From Arthrobacter zhangbolii (lineage in GTDB: Bacteria > Actinomycetota > Actinomycetes > Actinomycetales > Micrococcaceae): 64,000 bases of DNA. Location: positions 2,976,001-3,040,000 of the forward strand of contig NZ_CP094984.1 in assembly GCF_022869865.1 (NCBI RefSeq), in the 5' to 3' direction. The notes under the pieces are model-generated. The model made no database searches. It was not told the origin of the DNA and worked only from the letters and a program-made list of their open reading frames with translations. Position numbers and translations under genes: made by a program. This document shows, piece after piece, positions 34,595 through 43,390 of this stretch; position 1 is the stretch's first letter; each line of letters opens with the position of its first letter.

Positions 34595-36535
34595 ATGGGG
34601 AAAAACCGTGCAACCGTTTCCGTACTCGCCGCTGCCCTGGCCTTCACTCTGGTGTCCTGTTCCGCGGACAAACCTGCCCCGGACGACGCCGCCGCCGAGC
34701 TGGCACGCGGACTGAGCGGTGCCGATGTTTCGGGGTCGGCGTTCACCGCCGGGACCGCCGCAGAGGTGAACACCGAGCTGGAGACCCTGCTGGCGGGCAT
34801 GGGCCCGGTCCGTCCCGCCGTGACCGTGGCCAGTGTGGACGAGGATCCCGGGGATGACGACGCCGCCACCGCCCGGCTGGCCTATGCCTGGGACGTCAAC
34901 GGCGATTCAACACCCGACTGGAATTACGAGAGCACCGCCCCGCTTCGCCGCGGCGACGACGGCGCCTGGCTGGTGGAGTGGTCACCTTCAGTCCTGTTCG
35001 ATTCACTGCAGGACGGCGATAAGCTGGTCCGCACCGCCAATGCCCTGATCCCCCGCGCGGACATCCTGGACCGCAACGGGAAACCCCTGATGGGCGCCCG
35101 GCCGGTGCTGCGGATCGGCATCAGCAAACCGGATGTGCCGGAGGGGCTGCAGGCAACCTCCGCCGCTGCCCTCGCCGAGCTGGCCGGACTGGATCCGGCC
35201 GCCTACACCGCACAGGTTGAGGCCTCCGGGCCGGAGGCCTTCGTCGAAGCCATTGTCCAGCGCGCGGAGGCGGAGGGCCCGGTCACCGTCGCCGACGTCG
35301 AAGCCATTCCCGGCGCGGTTGCCCTGCCGTCCGAACGGGTCCTGGCACCCACCCGGGAGTTTGCACGGGCGCTGCTGGGGACCGTGGGCGAAGCCACCGC
35401 GGAACTGATCGAAAACTCCGAAGGCCGGCTGGCGCCCGGTGACACCGCCGGACTCTCCGGCCTGCAGCAGCAGTACGACGAACAGCTGCGGGGCAGCGAC
35501 GGAGTGGAAATCACGGTGGAAAGCGCCGACGGTGCCAGCACCAGCGTGATGACCCTTGACCCCGAGCCCGGCACCAGCCTGCAGACAACCCTCGATCCCG
35601 GGCTGCAGACGCTCGCCGAGTCCGTCCTGGCAGATGAGCCCTCGGCGTCGGCCATCGTTGCCATCCAGCCCTCCACCGGTGAGATCCTCACCGTCGCCAA
35701 CGGCCCCGGCAGCGAAGGCCAGCAAACGGCCCTGCTGGGCCAGTACCCGCCCGGCTCCACCTTCAAGACCGCTACGGCGCTTGCCATGCTGCGCACCGGC
35801 ACCACGGAGGAGACCACCGTCCAGTGTCCGGCCGAGCTCACCGTGGACGGGCGGCGGTTCGCCAACGTACCCGGTTACCCGGCCGCGGCGACCGGCGACA
35901 TTCCACTGCGCACTGCGTTCGCCAATTCCTGCAACACCGCGTTCCTCAATGCACGGGACAGCGTGTCCCAGCAGAACCTCGCGGCAGCAGCGGCAGATCT
36001 GGGGATAGGTGTTGAGGCATCCCTCGGCACGCTGGCCTTCTTCGGGTCCGTTCCTGCCGCTGCAGAGGGAACCGCCCATGCGGCCTCGCTGATCGGCCAG
36101 GGCGAAATACTCGTCAGCCCGCTGGCGATGGCCGTGGCAGGCGCGTCCATCAGCACCGGCGAACGCGTTGCCCCCTCACTCATCCGCAACGGCACGGCTG
36201 ACGGCGATTCTGCTGCCCCCTCCCCTGACACGACCTCATCCGCCGCTGCGCCGGGCAACCTGACTCCGGCCGAGGCTGAGTCACTGCGGCAGATGATGCG
36301 CGCGGTGGTCACCGAGGGCGGTGTGCAGATGCTGGGTGAGGTGCCCGGGGACCCGGTGCTGGCCAAGACCGGCACCGCGGAATTCGGCAGCGAGTATCCG
36401 CCGCAGACCCACGCCTGGGTGCTTGCCCTCCAGGGCGATTTGGCCGTGGCGGTGTTCGTGGAGCAGGGTGAACGCGGTTCCACCTCGGGCGGACCGCTGA
36501 TGAAGGCCTTCCTGGAAGGCGTGCCCCGCGGCTAG
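34595..36535 (+). CDS. MecA-like penicillin-binding lipoprotein
   Basis: 646-residue class B penicillin-binding protein. A lipoprotein signal with lipobox VSCS (Cys near 23) is followed by an NTF2-like domain (about 35-150) resembling the N-terminal domain of MecA, a dimerisation region, and a transpeptidase with GSTFKTAT (nucleophile Ser near 389), NSCNT and AKTGTAEFG. LDRNGKPLMG marks the pedestal domain. Such proteins crosslink septal or lateral wall and may show low beta-lactam affinity. That is a family property, not shown here. It is convergent with yccF. Confidence 0.9.
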   Translation: MGKNRATVSVLAAALAFTLVSCSADKPAPDDAAAELARGLSGADVSGSAFTAGTAAEVNTELETLLAGMGPVRPAVTVASVDEDPGDDDAATARLAYAWDVNGDSTPDWNYESTAPLRRGDDGAWLVEWSPSVLFDSLQDGDKLVRTANALIPRADILDRNGKPLMGARPVLRIGISKPDVPEGLQATSAAALAELAGLDPAAYTAQVEASGPEAFVEAIVQRAEAEGPVTVADVEAIPGAVALPSERVLAPTREFARALLGTVGEATAELIENSEGRLAPGDTAGLSGLQQQYDEQLRGSDGVEITVESADGASTSVMTLDPEPGTSLQTTLDPGLQTLAESVLADEPSASAIVAIQPSTGEILTVANGPGSEGQQTALLGQYPPGSTFKTATALAMLRTGTTEETTVQCPAELTVDGRRFANVPGYPAAATGDIPLRTAFANSCNTAFLNARDSVSQQNLAAAAADLGIGVEASLGTLAFFGSVPAAAEGTAHAASLIGQGEILVSPLAMAVAGASISTGERVAPSLIRNGTADGDSAAPSPDTTSSAAAPGNLTPAEAESLRQMMRAVVTEGGVQMLGEVPGDPVLAKTGTAEFGSEYPPQTHAWVLALQGDLAVAVFVEQGERGSTSGGPLMKAFLEGVPRG

Positions 36536-36574
36536 GCCTGCCCGCTAGCCGCCCCGGGTTAGGCCTGCCCGGGG

Positions 36575-37084
36575 TTAGTACTGCCCCGGCTGCTGGTACG
36601 GCCCGGGCTGTGGGTACTGTCCCGGCACCGTCCGCCCGGCATACCCCGGCTGCCGGTAGGCGTTTCCTGCATAGGGAGTGATCTGCCAGCTATCCGTAGG
36701 CACAATGACCTTTCCCAGCGGCATCAGGGAAATGGGCACCATCTTCAGGTTCGCGATCCCCAGCGGAATACCGACAATGCTGACGAACATCGGAATGGCG
36801 GTGACCACGTGGCCGATGGCAATCCAGATCCCTGCCAGCAGCAGCCAGATGATGTTGCCCACCAGGCTCAGCGGACCGGAGAATCCGCCGCGGTCCACCA
36901 CTGTCCTGCCAAAGGGCCAGAGGGCGTAGTTAGCGATCCGGAAGGAGGCTATGCCGAACGGAATCGTCACGATCAGCAGGCAGCAGAGCACCCCTGCCAG
37001 CGCATACCCCAGCGCCAGCCAGATGCCGCCGAACAGGAGCCAGATGACATTCAGGATCGCTTTCATCCACCCATTCTTCTCCAC
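36575..37084 (-). CDS. YccF-domain inner-membrane protein
   Basis: 169 residues with two YccF repeats, each a pair of helices: ILNVIWLLFGGIWLALGYAL with IPFGIASFRIANYALWPFGR, and GNIIWLLLAGIWIAIG with VGIPLGIANLKMVPISLMPLG. A Pro/Gln/Gly/Tyr-rich tail of about 40 residues follows. Function unknown. A second start at Met7 (MKAILN) is equally possible. It is divergent from the flavin-binding gene at 37154. Confidence 0.88.
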   Translation of the reverse strand: MEKNGWMKAILNVIWLLFGGIWLALGYALAGVLCCLLIVTIPFGIASFRIANYALWPFGRTVVDRGGFSGPLSLVGNIIWLLLAGIWIAIGHVVTAIPMFVSIVGIPLGIANLKMVPISLMPLGKVIVPTDSWQITPYAGNAYRQPGYAGRTVPGQYPQPGPYQQPGQY

Positions 37085-37141
37085 CGGCCATTGTTAAGCC
37101 ACGGCCCCGGGCCTGCTTGGCCGCGCCGGGCCCCGCTGGCC

Positions 37142-37147
37142 TAGACT
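37142..37147 (+). promoter_or_regulatory. Leaderless -10 box for the flavin-binding protein
   Basis: TAGACT, 6 nt before the ATG at 37154; TTGGCC lies 19 bp upstream. Confidence 0.5.
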
Positions 37148-37153
37148 GGCGGC

Positions 37154-37615
37154 ATGCCGACCTCCGAAGAAGCCACCGCAGACCGACTCACTTCCAACCA
37201 GTGCTGGGACTACATCCGGCGGGCACAGTTCGGCCGGCTGGCCGTCATTGTGGACGGGCAGCCGGAGATTTTCCCGATCAACTTTGCCGTGGACCACGGC
37301 AGCGTGGTTTTCCGCACCGCCGCGGGCACCAAGCTCTCCGGCGCACTGTCCGGAAACACCGTCGCCTTCGAAATCGACGGCTATGATGACAACCTTTCCT
37401 CCGCCTGGAGCGTGGTCCTCAAGGGCACCGCTTCCCTGCTGGCGGACAACGAGGACCTTCTGGCCTCGGAAGACCTGCCCCTGTTCCCCTGGCAGGCGGG
37501 TACCAAAAACGCATTTGTGCGGATTGACCCGGAGGTGACCTCCGGACGCCGGTTCATCATTTCCAACGTCGCGCGCCGCAACGTCCTGCGCGGCATGGGC
37601 CTGTACACCGAGTAG
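37154..37615 (+). CDS. Pyridoxamine 5'-phosphate oxidase-like flavin-binding protein
   Basis: 153-residue split-barrel protein of the Pyridox_ox_2 type. FGRLAVIVDGQPEIFPINFAVD and VVFRTAAGTKLSGAL are the strand pairs that bind FMN or F420 in this family, followed by VAFEIDGYD and SAWSVVLKGTASLL. Actinobacterial members include F420-dependent reductases, but neither cofactor nor substrate can be fixed from sequence. It is a single gene, probably leaderless, ended by a strong terminator. Confidence 0.88.
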   Translation: MPTSEEATADRLTSNQCWDYIRRAQFGRLAVIVDGQPEIFPINFAVDHGSVVFRTAAGTKLSGALSGNTVAFEIDGYDDNLSSAWSVVLKGTASLLADNEDLLASEDLPLFPWQAGTKNAFVRIDPEVTSGRRFIISNVARRNVLRGMGLYTE

Positions 37616-37636
37616 GTCCGCTGCCCGGACACAGCG

Positions 37637-37675
37637 AAAAGGCGCCGCTTCCCGAGGGGAGGCGGCGCCTTTTTC
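37637..37675 (+). terminator. Terminator after the flavin-binding gene
   Basis: AAAAGGCGCCGC pairs with GCGGCGCCTTTTT, giving a T-tract on the plus strand and a usable one on the minus strand for the convergent helicase gene. Confidence 0.85.
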
Positions 37676-37705
37676 TTTGCCAGTGCCTGGGGCACTGGCA
37701 GCTAT

Positions 37706-39322
37706 TTAGCGTGAACGGCGCTCGTTGGATGCCGGAGCGGTAGCGCGGCGGGAACCGGCGGCACGTGCCGGACGGCCGGCAGCAGTTCCGCCGGAACGCT
37801 GGCCGGCGCCTGCACCTTCAGCGCGCTGGCCCGTGGCGGGGCGGCGGTTGCGTCCGGAGGCCGTGGCTGCGCCGGCGCTTGTGCGGCGGCCTTCCACGGC
37901 GCGGGCCGGACGCTGGGTGCGTGCGCCGTCACCGGCGGCTGCGCGGTCATTGCGTTCGCTGCGGTCCATCCGCTCGGGGCGTTCGGCAGAGACGCGGCCG
38001 CGTCCGCCGTTGCCGCCGCGTCCGCCGGCGCGGGGGGCGCTGGTGCCGCGGGCGGCGCGCTTGCGCTGGGCGTTGGCGCCGGTGGAACGGCCGCCGCCCT
38101 GCTGCGGGGACTTGGCCGCGAGCTGCGCGGCGCGGACGTGCGGGTCCACCACGGCAGCGCGTTCGCCGATGAGCTTGGCGATTGACGGTGAGTTGTGGCT
38201 GACCTTTTCAATGGAGACGTCCACACCGGCTGCCTTCATCAGCTTGGACACTTCGCTCTTCTGCTCCGGAAGGGTCAGGGTCACCACGGTGCCGTCGGAA
38301 CCGGCGCGGGCGGTACGGCCCGAGCGGTGCAGGTACGCCTTGTGTTCCGTGGGCGGATCGATGTGGACCACAAGCTCCACGTCATCCACGTGCACGCCGC
38401 GGGCGGCAACGTCAGTGGCGACCAGGACGCGGACATCGCCGGAAGCGAATTCGGCCAGGTTCCGGTCACGGGCGTTCTGGGACAGGTTGCCGTGAAGATC
38501 CACCGTGGGGATGCCGCTGTCCGTAAGGAACTTGGCCATCTTGCGGGCGTGGTGCTTGGTGCGCATGAACATGATGCGGCGGCCCTGGCCGGAGGCCAGT
38601 TCCTTGACCAGCAGCTTCTTGGCGGTCTGGTCCTGGACCAGCAGCACGTGGTGTTCCATGGTGGTGACTGCGGCCTGCGGGTCATCCACGGAGTGCGTCA
38701 GCGGGTTGGACAGATAGCGGCGGACGAGCTTGTCCACGCCGTTGTCCAGGGTGGCGGAGAAGAGCATACGCTGGCCCTTTTCCGGGGTGCGGTCCAGCAG
38801 TCGCTGGACCACCGGAAGGAAGCCGAGATCGGCCATGTGGTCGGCCTCGTCCAGCACGGTGATTTCCACGGACTCGAGGCTGATGACCTTCTGCTTCATC
38901 AGGTCTTCGAGCCGGCCGGGGCAGGCGATGACGATGTCGACGCCTGCCTTCAGCGCCTTTTCCTGGCGCTGCTGGGAGACGCCGCCGTAGATCACGGTGG
39001 TGTTCAGGCCCAGTTCCTTGGCCAGCGGTTCGATCACGTTGTTGATCTGGGTGGCCAGCTCGCGGGTCGGTGCCAGGACCAGGCCCAGCGGGCGGTTGGG
39101 CCGGCGGCGGTAGGCGGCTTCGGCGTCGGCCAGCCGGGCAACCAGCGGGAGCGAGAATGCGAGGGTCTTGCCCGAGCCGGTGCGGCCGCGGCCCAGGACG
39201 TCGCGTCCCTTGAGGGTGTCCGGGAGGGTCTCCACCTGAATGGGGAAAGGCTCGGCAATTCCGGCAGCGGCGAGGGAGGAAACAAGCGCCTTGGGCACGC
39301 CAAGGGCAGCAAAAGTAGTCAT
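37706..39322 (-). CDS. DEAD-box RNA helicase
   Basis: 538 residues. Motif I is GRTGSGKT near 44-51, motif Ia APTRELA, motif II DEAD (VLDEADHMADLG), motif III SAT, and motif VI HRSGRTARAG. After about residue 395 comes a 140-residue Arg/Gly/Ala/Thr-rich tail, probably for RNA binding. This layout fits RhlE/DeaD-type helicases used in ribosome assembly and RNA decay, often induced by cold. The leader lacks a clear Shine-Dalgarno and contains a small upstream frame. Confidence 0.95.
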   Translation of the reverse strand: MTTFAALGVPKALVSSLAAAGIAEPFPIQVETLPDTLKGRDVLGRGRTGSGKTLAFSLPLVARLADAEAAYRRRPNRPLGLVLAPTRELATQINNVIEPLAKELGLNTTVIYGGVSQQRQEKALKAGVDIVIACPGRLEDLMKQKVISLESVEITVLDEADHMADLGFLPVVQRLLDRTPEKGQRMLFSATLDNGVDKLVRRYLSNPLTHSVDDPQAAVTTMEHHVLLVQDQTAKKLLVKELASGQGRRIMFMRTKHHARKMAKFLTDSGIPTVDLHGNLSQNARDRNLAEFASGDVRVLVATDVAARGVHVDDVELVVHIDPPTEHKAYLHRSGRTARAGSDGTVVTLTLPEQKSEVSKLMKAAGVDVSIEKVSHNSPSIAKLIGERAAVVDPHVRAAQLAAKSPQQGGGRSTGANAQRKRAARGTSAPRAGGRGGNGGRGRVSAERPERMDRSERNDRAAAGDGARTQRPARAVEGRRTSAGAATASGRNRRPATGQRAEGAGAGQRSGGTAAGRPARAAGSRRATAPASNERRSR

Positions 39323-39589
39323 TAAAAGACAGGCAACTTTCGGTAAGTGGCCCCCAACGCCGTTTGGGCCGGGGGTTCGCCGAAGAAAAGTCAGACAGTG
39401 TCTACCGCACTAACAGGCGGGACAAAAGAAAGCGTTCATCGACGCAGGCTGGACTGCTTACACACACGGTTTTTACGCCGTGGCAGGACCAACATCTCCC
39501 ACCAGCTTACCTGCTGGGGGGAAGTTTCCTAATTCGACGGCCAGCCGCAGTGAACTTTGGGGGCACGCCAGCCGATAGCATTAAGGGTA
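39323..39589. other. Divergent region between helicase and trmB
   Basis: 267 bp. On the plus side it holds the trmB promoter box. On the minus side it would form a helicase leader of up to about 200 nt. A ten-codon upstream frame on the minus strand (39410-39439, MNAFFCPAC then stop) lies inside it. No terminator-like hairpin is obvious. Confidence 0.4.
39576..39581 (+). promoter_or_regulatory. Leaderless -10 box for trmB
   Basis: TAGCAT, 8 nt before the ATG at 39590. AAGGG is too close to the ATG (2 nt) to be a normal Shine-Dalgarno. Confidence 0.45.
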
Positions 39590-40435
39590 ATGACTACTGA
39601 ACCAGCCCTGCCCGACGCCACCGACACCGCTGACACCGAGGACCGGCATTTCCGCTCGCCTGTCTCGTTTGTCCGCCGCGGCTCCCGGTTGCAGGGCCGG
39701 CGCCAGCAGGCGTGGGATGAACTCTCGGACCGCTTCGTGGTGGACGTGCCGCGTGATGAAGCAGACACCTCCGTGCACCCGGACTATGTCTTCGACGCCA
39801 CGGCCGAGTTTGGCCGCACCGCTCCCCTCGTCGTCGAGATCGGGTCCGGCCTTGGCGAGGCAGTCACGCACGCTGCCGAGGCAAATCCGGACAAGGACTT
39901 CCTGGCCGTGGAGGTCTATCTGCCGGGTCTGGCGCAGACGCTGCAGCGGATCGGGCAGAAGGGCCTGACCAACGTGCGGGTGGTCCAGGCCAACGCGCCG
40001 GAGGTGCTGACCACCATGCTGCCCGCCGGGTCCGTTGACGAGGTCTGGGTATTCTTCCCGGACCCCTGGCACAAGACCCGCCACCACAAGCGGCGCCTGG
40101 TCAAGGAATCCTTCGCCGAACTGGTGGCGCGGGTCCTGGTTCCCGGTGGCACGTGGCGCCTGGCCACGGACTGGTCCGACTACGCCGTGCAGATGCGCGA
40201 GGTCCTCGATGCCTCTTCCCTGTTCGGGAACCTGCACGCCGGTGAGCGGGCCGGGGCGGACAGCCCGCTGACGCGGGTCCGCCGGGAAGGCCTGGAAAAC
40301 AAGGCCCCGGAGGACGACGTCGATGAGCGCGGTGGTTGGGCCCCCCGCTTTGAGGGCCGCACGCTCACCAGCTTCGAGAACAAGGCGCACCAGGCAGGCC
40401 GGCTCATCTTCGACCTCGCCTACCGGCGCGTCTAG
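39590..40435 (+). CDS. trmB: tRNA (guanine-N7)-methyltransferase
   Basis: SAM-dependent enzyme that makes m7G46 in tRNA. About 281 residues from the chosen ATG. The SAM-binding motif is VVEIGSGLGEAVTHAAE, with FLAVEVYLPGLAQTL after it, and the TrmB hallmark is EVWVFFPDPWHKTRHHKRRLV. The N-terminal 45 residues are acidic then basic and probably flexible. A longer in-frame start 11 codons upstream lies across the promoter box, so I rejected it. It is convergent with the SDR gene, separated by 6 nt. Confidence 0.95.
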   Translation: MTTEPALPDATDTADTEDRHFRSPVSFVRRGSRLQGRRQQAWDELSDRFVVDVPRDEADTSVHPDYVFDATAEFGRTAPLVVEIGSGLGEAVTHAAEANPDKDFLAVEVYLPGLAQTLQRIGQKGLTNVRVVQANAPEVLTTMLPAGSVDEVWVFFPDPWHKTRHHKRRLVKESFAELVARVLVPGGTWRLATDWSDYAVQMREVLDASSLFGNLHAGERAGADSPLTRVRREGLENKAPEDDVDERGGWAPRFEGRTLTSFENKAHQAGRLIFDLAYRRV

Positions 40436-40441
40436 CGGCGC

Positions 40442-41206
40442 CTAGCCCGGCTCCCCCGCGGGTACGGCCGGGTTTACGGCGGCCACCGCATCCGCGTAGC
40501 GTCCCTCCGTTTCGGCAAAACGAAGGAATTTCACGGCGTCGACCAGGATTTCCCGGGCGTCGGGCTGTGTCTCGAGCAGGGCCATGACTTCGTCGGCGAA
40601 ATCGTCGAGCGGGAGGTAACGCTCGTTCACCGACCCGCCGGGCATCAACTCGGTCTGCACCGCCGGCGGCACCAGCTCAATCACCTGGACCGGGGTATCT
40701 GCCAGCTGCAGGCGGATGGTTTCGGTGAACCGGTGGATAAAGGCCTTTGTGCCGTTGTAGGTGGGCGTGGACATCAGCGGTGTGTGGGCCAGACCGGACG
40801 AAACAGTAATGATCGCAGCCTCCTCCCGGGTCTGCAGCTGCCCGATGAATGCTGCCATCAGGCGCAGGGGTCCGTTGATGTTCGTGTTCACCATCCGCTC
40901 GGCCCGGGCCAGGAACCCACCGTCGTGGACGTCCTCCGGTGCCATGATTCCCGCCATGGAGATCAGGACATTCAGCTCCGGATAGCGTTCCAGCACCGCA
41001 TCCCGGGCCGCCGGCACGGAGTCCGGGTCCGTGGTGTCAATAACCACGGTACCGAAGCCGTGATCGGCAGCGAGCTCTGCCAGGACGTCGGTCCGCCGCC
41101 CGCCGATGATGACTTTGTTGCCGGCAGCCTGCAGGCGGAGGGCCAGCGCGAGGCCGATACCGGAGGTGGCGCCGGGAATGAAGATGGTGTTTCCGTAAAT
41201 GTTCAT
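40442..41206 (-). CDS. Short-chain dehydrogenase, DltE-like
   Basis: 254-residue NAD(P)-dependent oxidoreductase. TIFIPGATSGIGLALALRLQ is the nucleotide-binding glycine motif, NVLISMAGI the NNAG-equivalent, and Ser in ITVSSGLAHTP with Tyr/Lys in YNGTKAFIH the catalytic set. The C-terminal QVIELVPPAVQTELMPGG is typical of the DltE/YdfG-like group. The start MNIYGNTIF fits the family. It is divergent from an XRE/MmyB regulator 101 bp away that probably controls it. Substrate unknown. Confidence 0.92.
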   Translation of the reverse strand: MNIYGNTIFIPGATSGIGLALALRLQAAGNKVIIGGRRTDVLAELAADHGFGTVVIDTTDPDSVPAARDAVLERYPELNVLISMAGIMAPEDVHDGGFLARAERMVNTNINGPLRLMAAFIGQLQTREEAAIITVSSGLAHTPLMSTPTYNGTKAFIHRFTETIRLQLADTPVQVIELVPPAVQTELMPGGSVNERYLPLDDFADEVMALLETQPDAREILVDAVKFLRFAETEGRYADAVAAVNPAVPAGEPG

Positions 41207-41307
41207 GCTCCAAGTCTTGGCCGGGCGGCCGACGGGCGGCAGAGGAGCGTTTGTCGTAGGATTCCCGGTCCCTGTATGGAACGGCTGCGGTGGATCATGA
41301 TGGAGCC

Positions 41308-42147
41308 ATGGACCGCGCCGCACTCGCCGATTTCCTGAAGTCCCGCCGGGACGCACTGTTGCCCGAAGACGTGGGACTCTCCCCCGGCCTGCGGCGCCGG
41401 GTCTCCGGGCTGCGCCGGGATGAGGTTGCCCTCCTGGCGGGCATGTCGGTTGATTACTACACCCGGTTGGAGCAGGCACGCGGCCCCCAGCCGTCGGAGC
41501 AGCTGCTGGGCTCCCTGGCACGGGCCCTGCGGCTCAGTTATGACGAGCGGGACTACGTGTTCCGTCTGGCGGATCGGAATCCTCCGCTTCGGACCTTCCC
41601 GGATACCCACGTGGCGCCCGCCCTCCTGCGGGTGCTGGACCGGCTGGAGGATACGCCGGCCCTCATCCTTTCCGCGCTTGGGGAAACGCTGGCCCAGAAC
41701 CGGCTCGCCAAGTTGCTGTTGGGCGACCATTCGCGGTTTACCGGCCACGCCCGCAGCAGCGTTTACCGCTGGTTTACGGACCCCGCCGAACGCAGCATCT
41801 ATCCGGCAGGTGACCAGGAACGGCAGGGCCGGGCGCAGGTTGCCGGGTTGCGGGTCGCCGTTTCCGGCAACACTGCGGGAGCACGGGACGTGGTTGAGGC
41901 GCTGCTGCACCGCTCCCGGGAGTTTGACCGGATCTGGAAGTCCCACGCGGTGGCCACCCGTTTCGCCGACCATAAAACACTCCTGCATCCCGAGCTGGGC
42001 GAAATCGAGGTGGACTGCCAGACGCTGTACAGCGAGGATCGCGGGCAGGCGCTGCTGGTGCTGACCGCGCCCCCACGCAGTGAAGGGGCACAAAAGCTCG
42101 GCCTGCTCGCCGTCATTGGCCAGCAGCGGTTCACGCCGGATCGCTGA
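41308..42147 (+). CDS. XRE regulator with MmyB-like ligand domain
   Basis: 279-residue regulator. The N-terminal helix-turn-helix (about 5-75) has RRVSGLRRDEVALLAGMSVDYYTRLEQARGPQPS, broken here by its natural turn after the second helix. The C-terminal MmyB-type domain (about 95-270) has PALILSALGETLAQN and the HPELGEIEVDCQTL strand near the end. Members bind small hydrophobic ligands and usually control an adjacent divergent SDR, exactly the arrangement here. The ATG at 41308 is preferred; another lies 6 codons upstream. Confidence 0.9.
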   Translation: MDRAALADFLKSRRDALLPEDVGLSPGLRRRVSGLRRDEVALLAGMSVDYYTRLEQARGPQPSEQLLGSLARALRLSYDERDYVFRLADRNPPLRTFPDTHVAPALLRVLDRLEDTPALILSALGETLAQNRLAKLLLGDHSRFTGHARSSVYRWFTDPAERSIYPAGDQERQGRAQVAGLRVAVSGNTAGARDVVEALLHRSREFDRIWKSHAVATRFADHKTLLHPELGEIEVDCQTLYSEDRGQALLVLTAPPRSEGAQKLGLLAVIGQQRFTPDR

Positions 42148-42310
42148 TACCCTGCCCGGCCCCGCTGGTGTCTCCGGGTGGCCTGCTGTGCAAGGGTGAC
42201 GGCTTTTACCGCCGGCTCTGCCGACGCCGGTTTGCCCCAGCCGTACCGGCCGCAGGAAACTGGGGGTACGGGCGGCAGCAAGCCGTCCGCCGTCCAGAAG
42301 GAATTCCCCC

Positions 42311-43300
42311 ATGCATGAACCGAGCGATCCGCGCGTCGGCCTGTACATCGACTTCGACAACATTGTGATCTCCCGCTACCAGCAGCTGCACGGCCGCAAC
42401 GCGTTCCAACGTGACGGGATCCGCAACTTCGACAAGACCAGCAGGGACGCGGATCCGGAGGTCGCTGCCCGGCTCGCCGCGGCCACCGTGGACTTCAACG
42501 CCATCATCGACTTCGCCGCGTCCTTCGGCACCCTGGTGGTTAACCGTGCCTACGCGGACTGGTCCGTGCCGGTCAATGCCAGCTACCAGCGCCAGCTGAT
42601 GTCCCGGGCCGTGGACCTCACGCAGCTTTTTACCACCACCACCCGGGGCACCAAGAACGGCGCCGACATCCGCCTCGCCGTGGACGTCGTCGAGGACCTT
42701 TTCCGCCTCCCTGACCTCACGCACATCATTATTGTGGCCGGGGATTCGGACTACATTGCCCTGGCACAGAAGTCGAAGCGCCTTGGCCGGTTTGTTGTAG
42801 GCATTGGTGTCGCCGGGTCCACCAGCACCTCCCTGGCCGCGGCCTGTGACGAGTTCGAAGACTACGATTCCCTGCCCGGCATTGTGAAGGCGGAGGCAGC
42901 ACAGGCCGCTCCGGGATCATCACCATCCCCGGCTGAGGCCGCGATGGACCAGACCCCCAGCAAGGCGCGCAAGCTCACCGTTGTGCCCATGTTCTCGCAC
43001 ACCGAGGATGCCCGTTTCGAGGAACCGGACGTCGCTGAGGACATTGATCCGCGGACGCTCGCCACGGAACTGCTGGTCCGGGCGCTGAAGATCGGCCATG
43101 CCAAGGGCGATGACGAATGGCTGAACACCGGCACGGTGAAGAACCAGATGCGGCGGATGGACCCCTCCTTCAACGAGAAGCCGCTTGGCTTCCGTTCCTT
43201 TACCGACTTCCTCTCCTCGCACAGTGACCTGGTGGAACTGGACGACGACGGCCCGCAGCGGCTCATCCGGCTTCGGCCGGACGCCGGCGCCCGGGAATAG
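42311..43300 (+). CDS. NYN-domain protein with C-terminal OST-HTH/LOTUS-like domain
   Basis: 329 residues. The NYN (PIN-like) nuclease fold is marked by VGLYIDFDNIV with two acidic residues, KNGADIRLAVDVVEDLF and IIIVAGDSDYIALAQKSK, giving a likely metal site of Asp residues. A linker (about 190-240) leads to a C-terminal winged-helix segment containing WLNTGTVKNQMRRMDPSFNEKPLGFRSF split over two helices, which fits the OST-HTH/LOTUS RNA-binding fold. AAGGA lies 9 nt before the ATG. The likely role is RNA processing or decay; the target is unknown. Confidence 0.88.
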   Translation: MHEPSDPRVGLYIDFDNIVISRYQQLHGRNAFQRDGIRNFDKTSRDADPEVAARLAAATVDFNAIIDFAASFGTLVVNRAYADWSVPVNASYQRQLMSRAVDLTQLFTTTTRGTKNGADIRLAVDVVEDLFRLPDLTHIIIVAGDSDYIALAQKSKRLGRFVVGIGVAGSTSTSLAAACDEFEDYDSLPGIVKAEAAQAAPGSSPSPAEAAMDQTPSKARKLTVVPMFSHTEDARFEEPDVAEDIDPRTLATELLVRALKIGHAKGDDEWLNTGTVKNQMRRMDPSFNEKPLGFRSFTDFLSSHSDLVELDDDGPQRLIRLRPDAGARE

Positions 43301-43390
43301 CAGCCGGCCCGGCCGGGGTGGGCCTGCAGCCTTTGCCGGTCCGGCAACGGGGTTTGCAGCCCGGCCTCCGGGCGACGCATGCTTCAAGGT

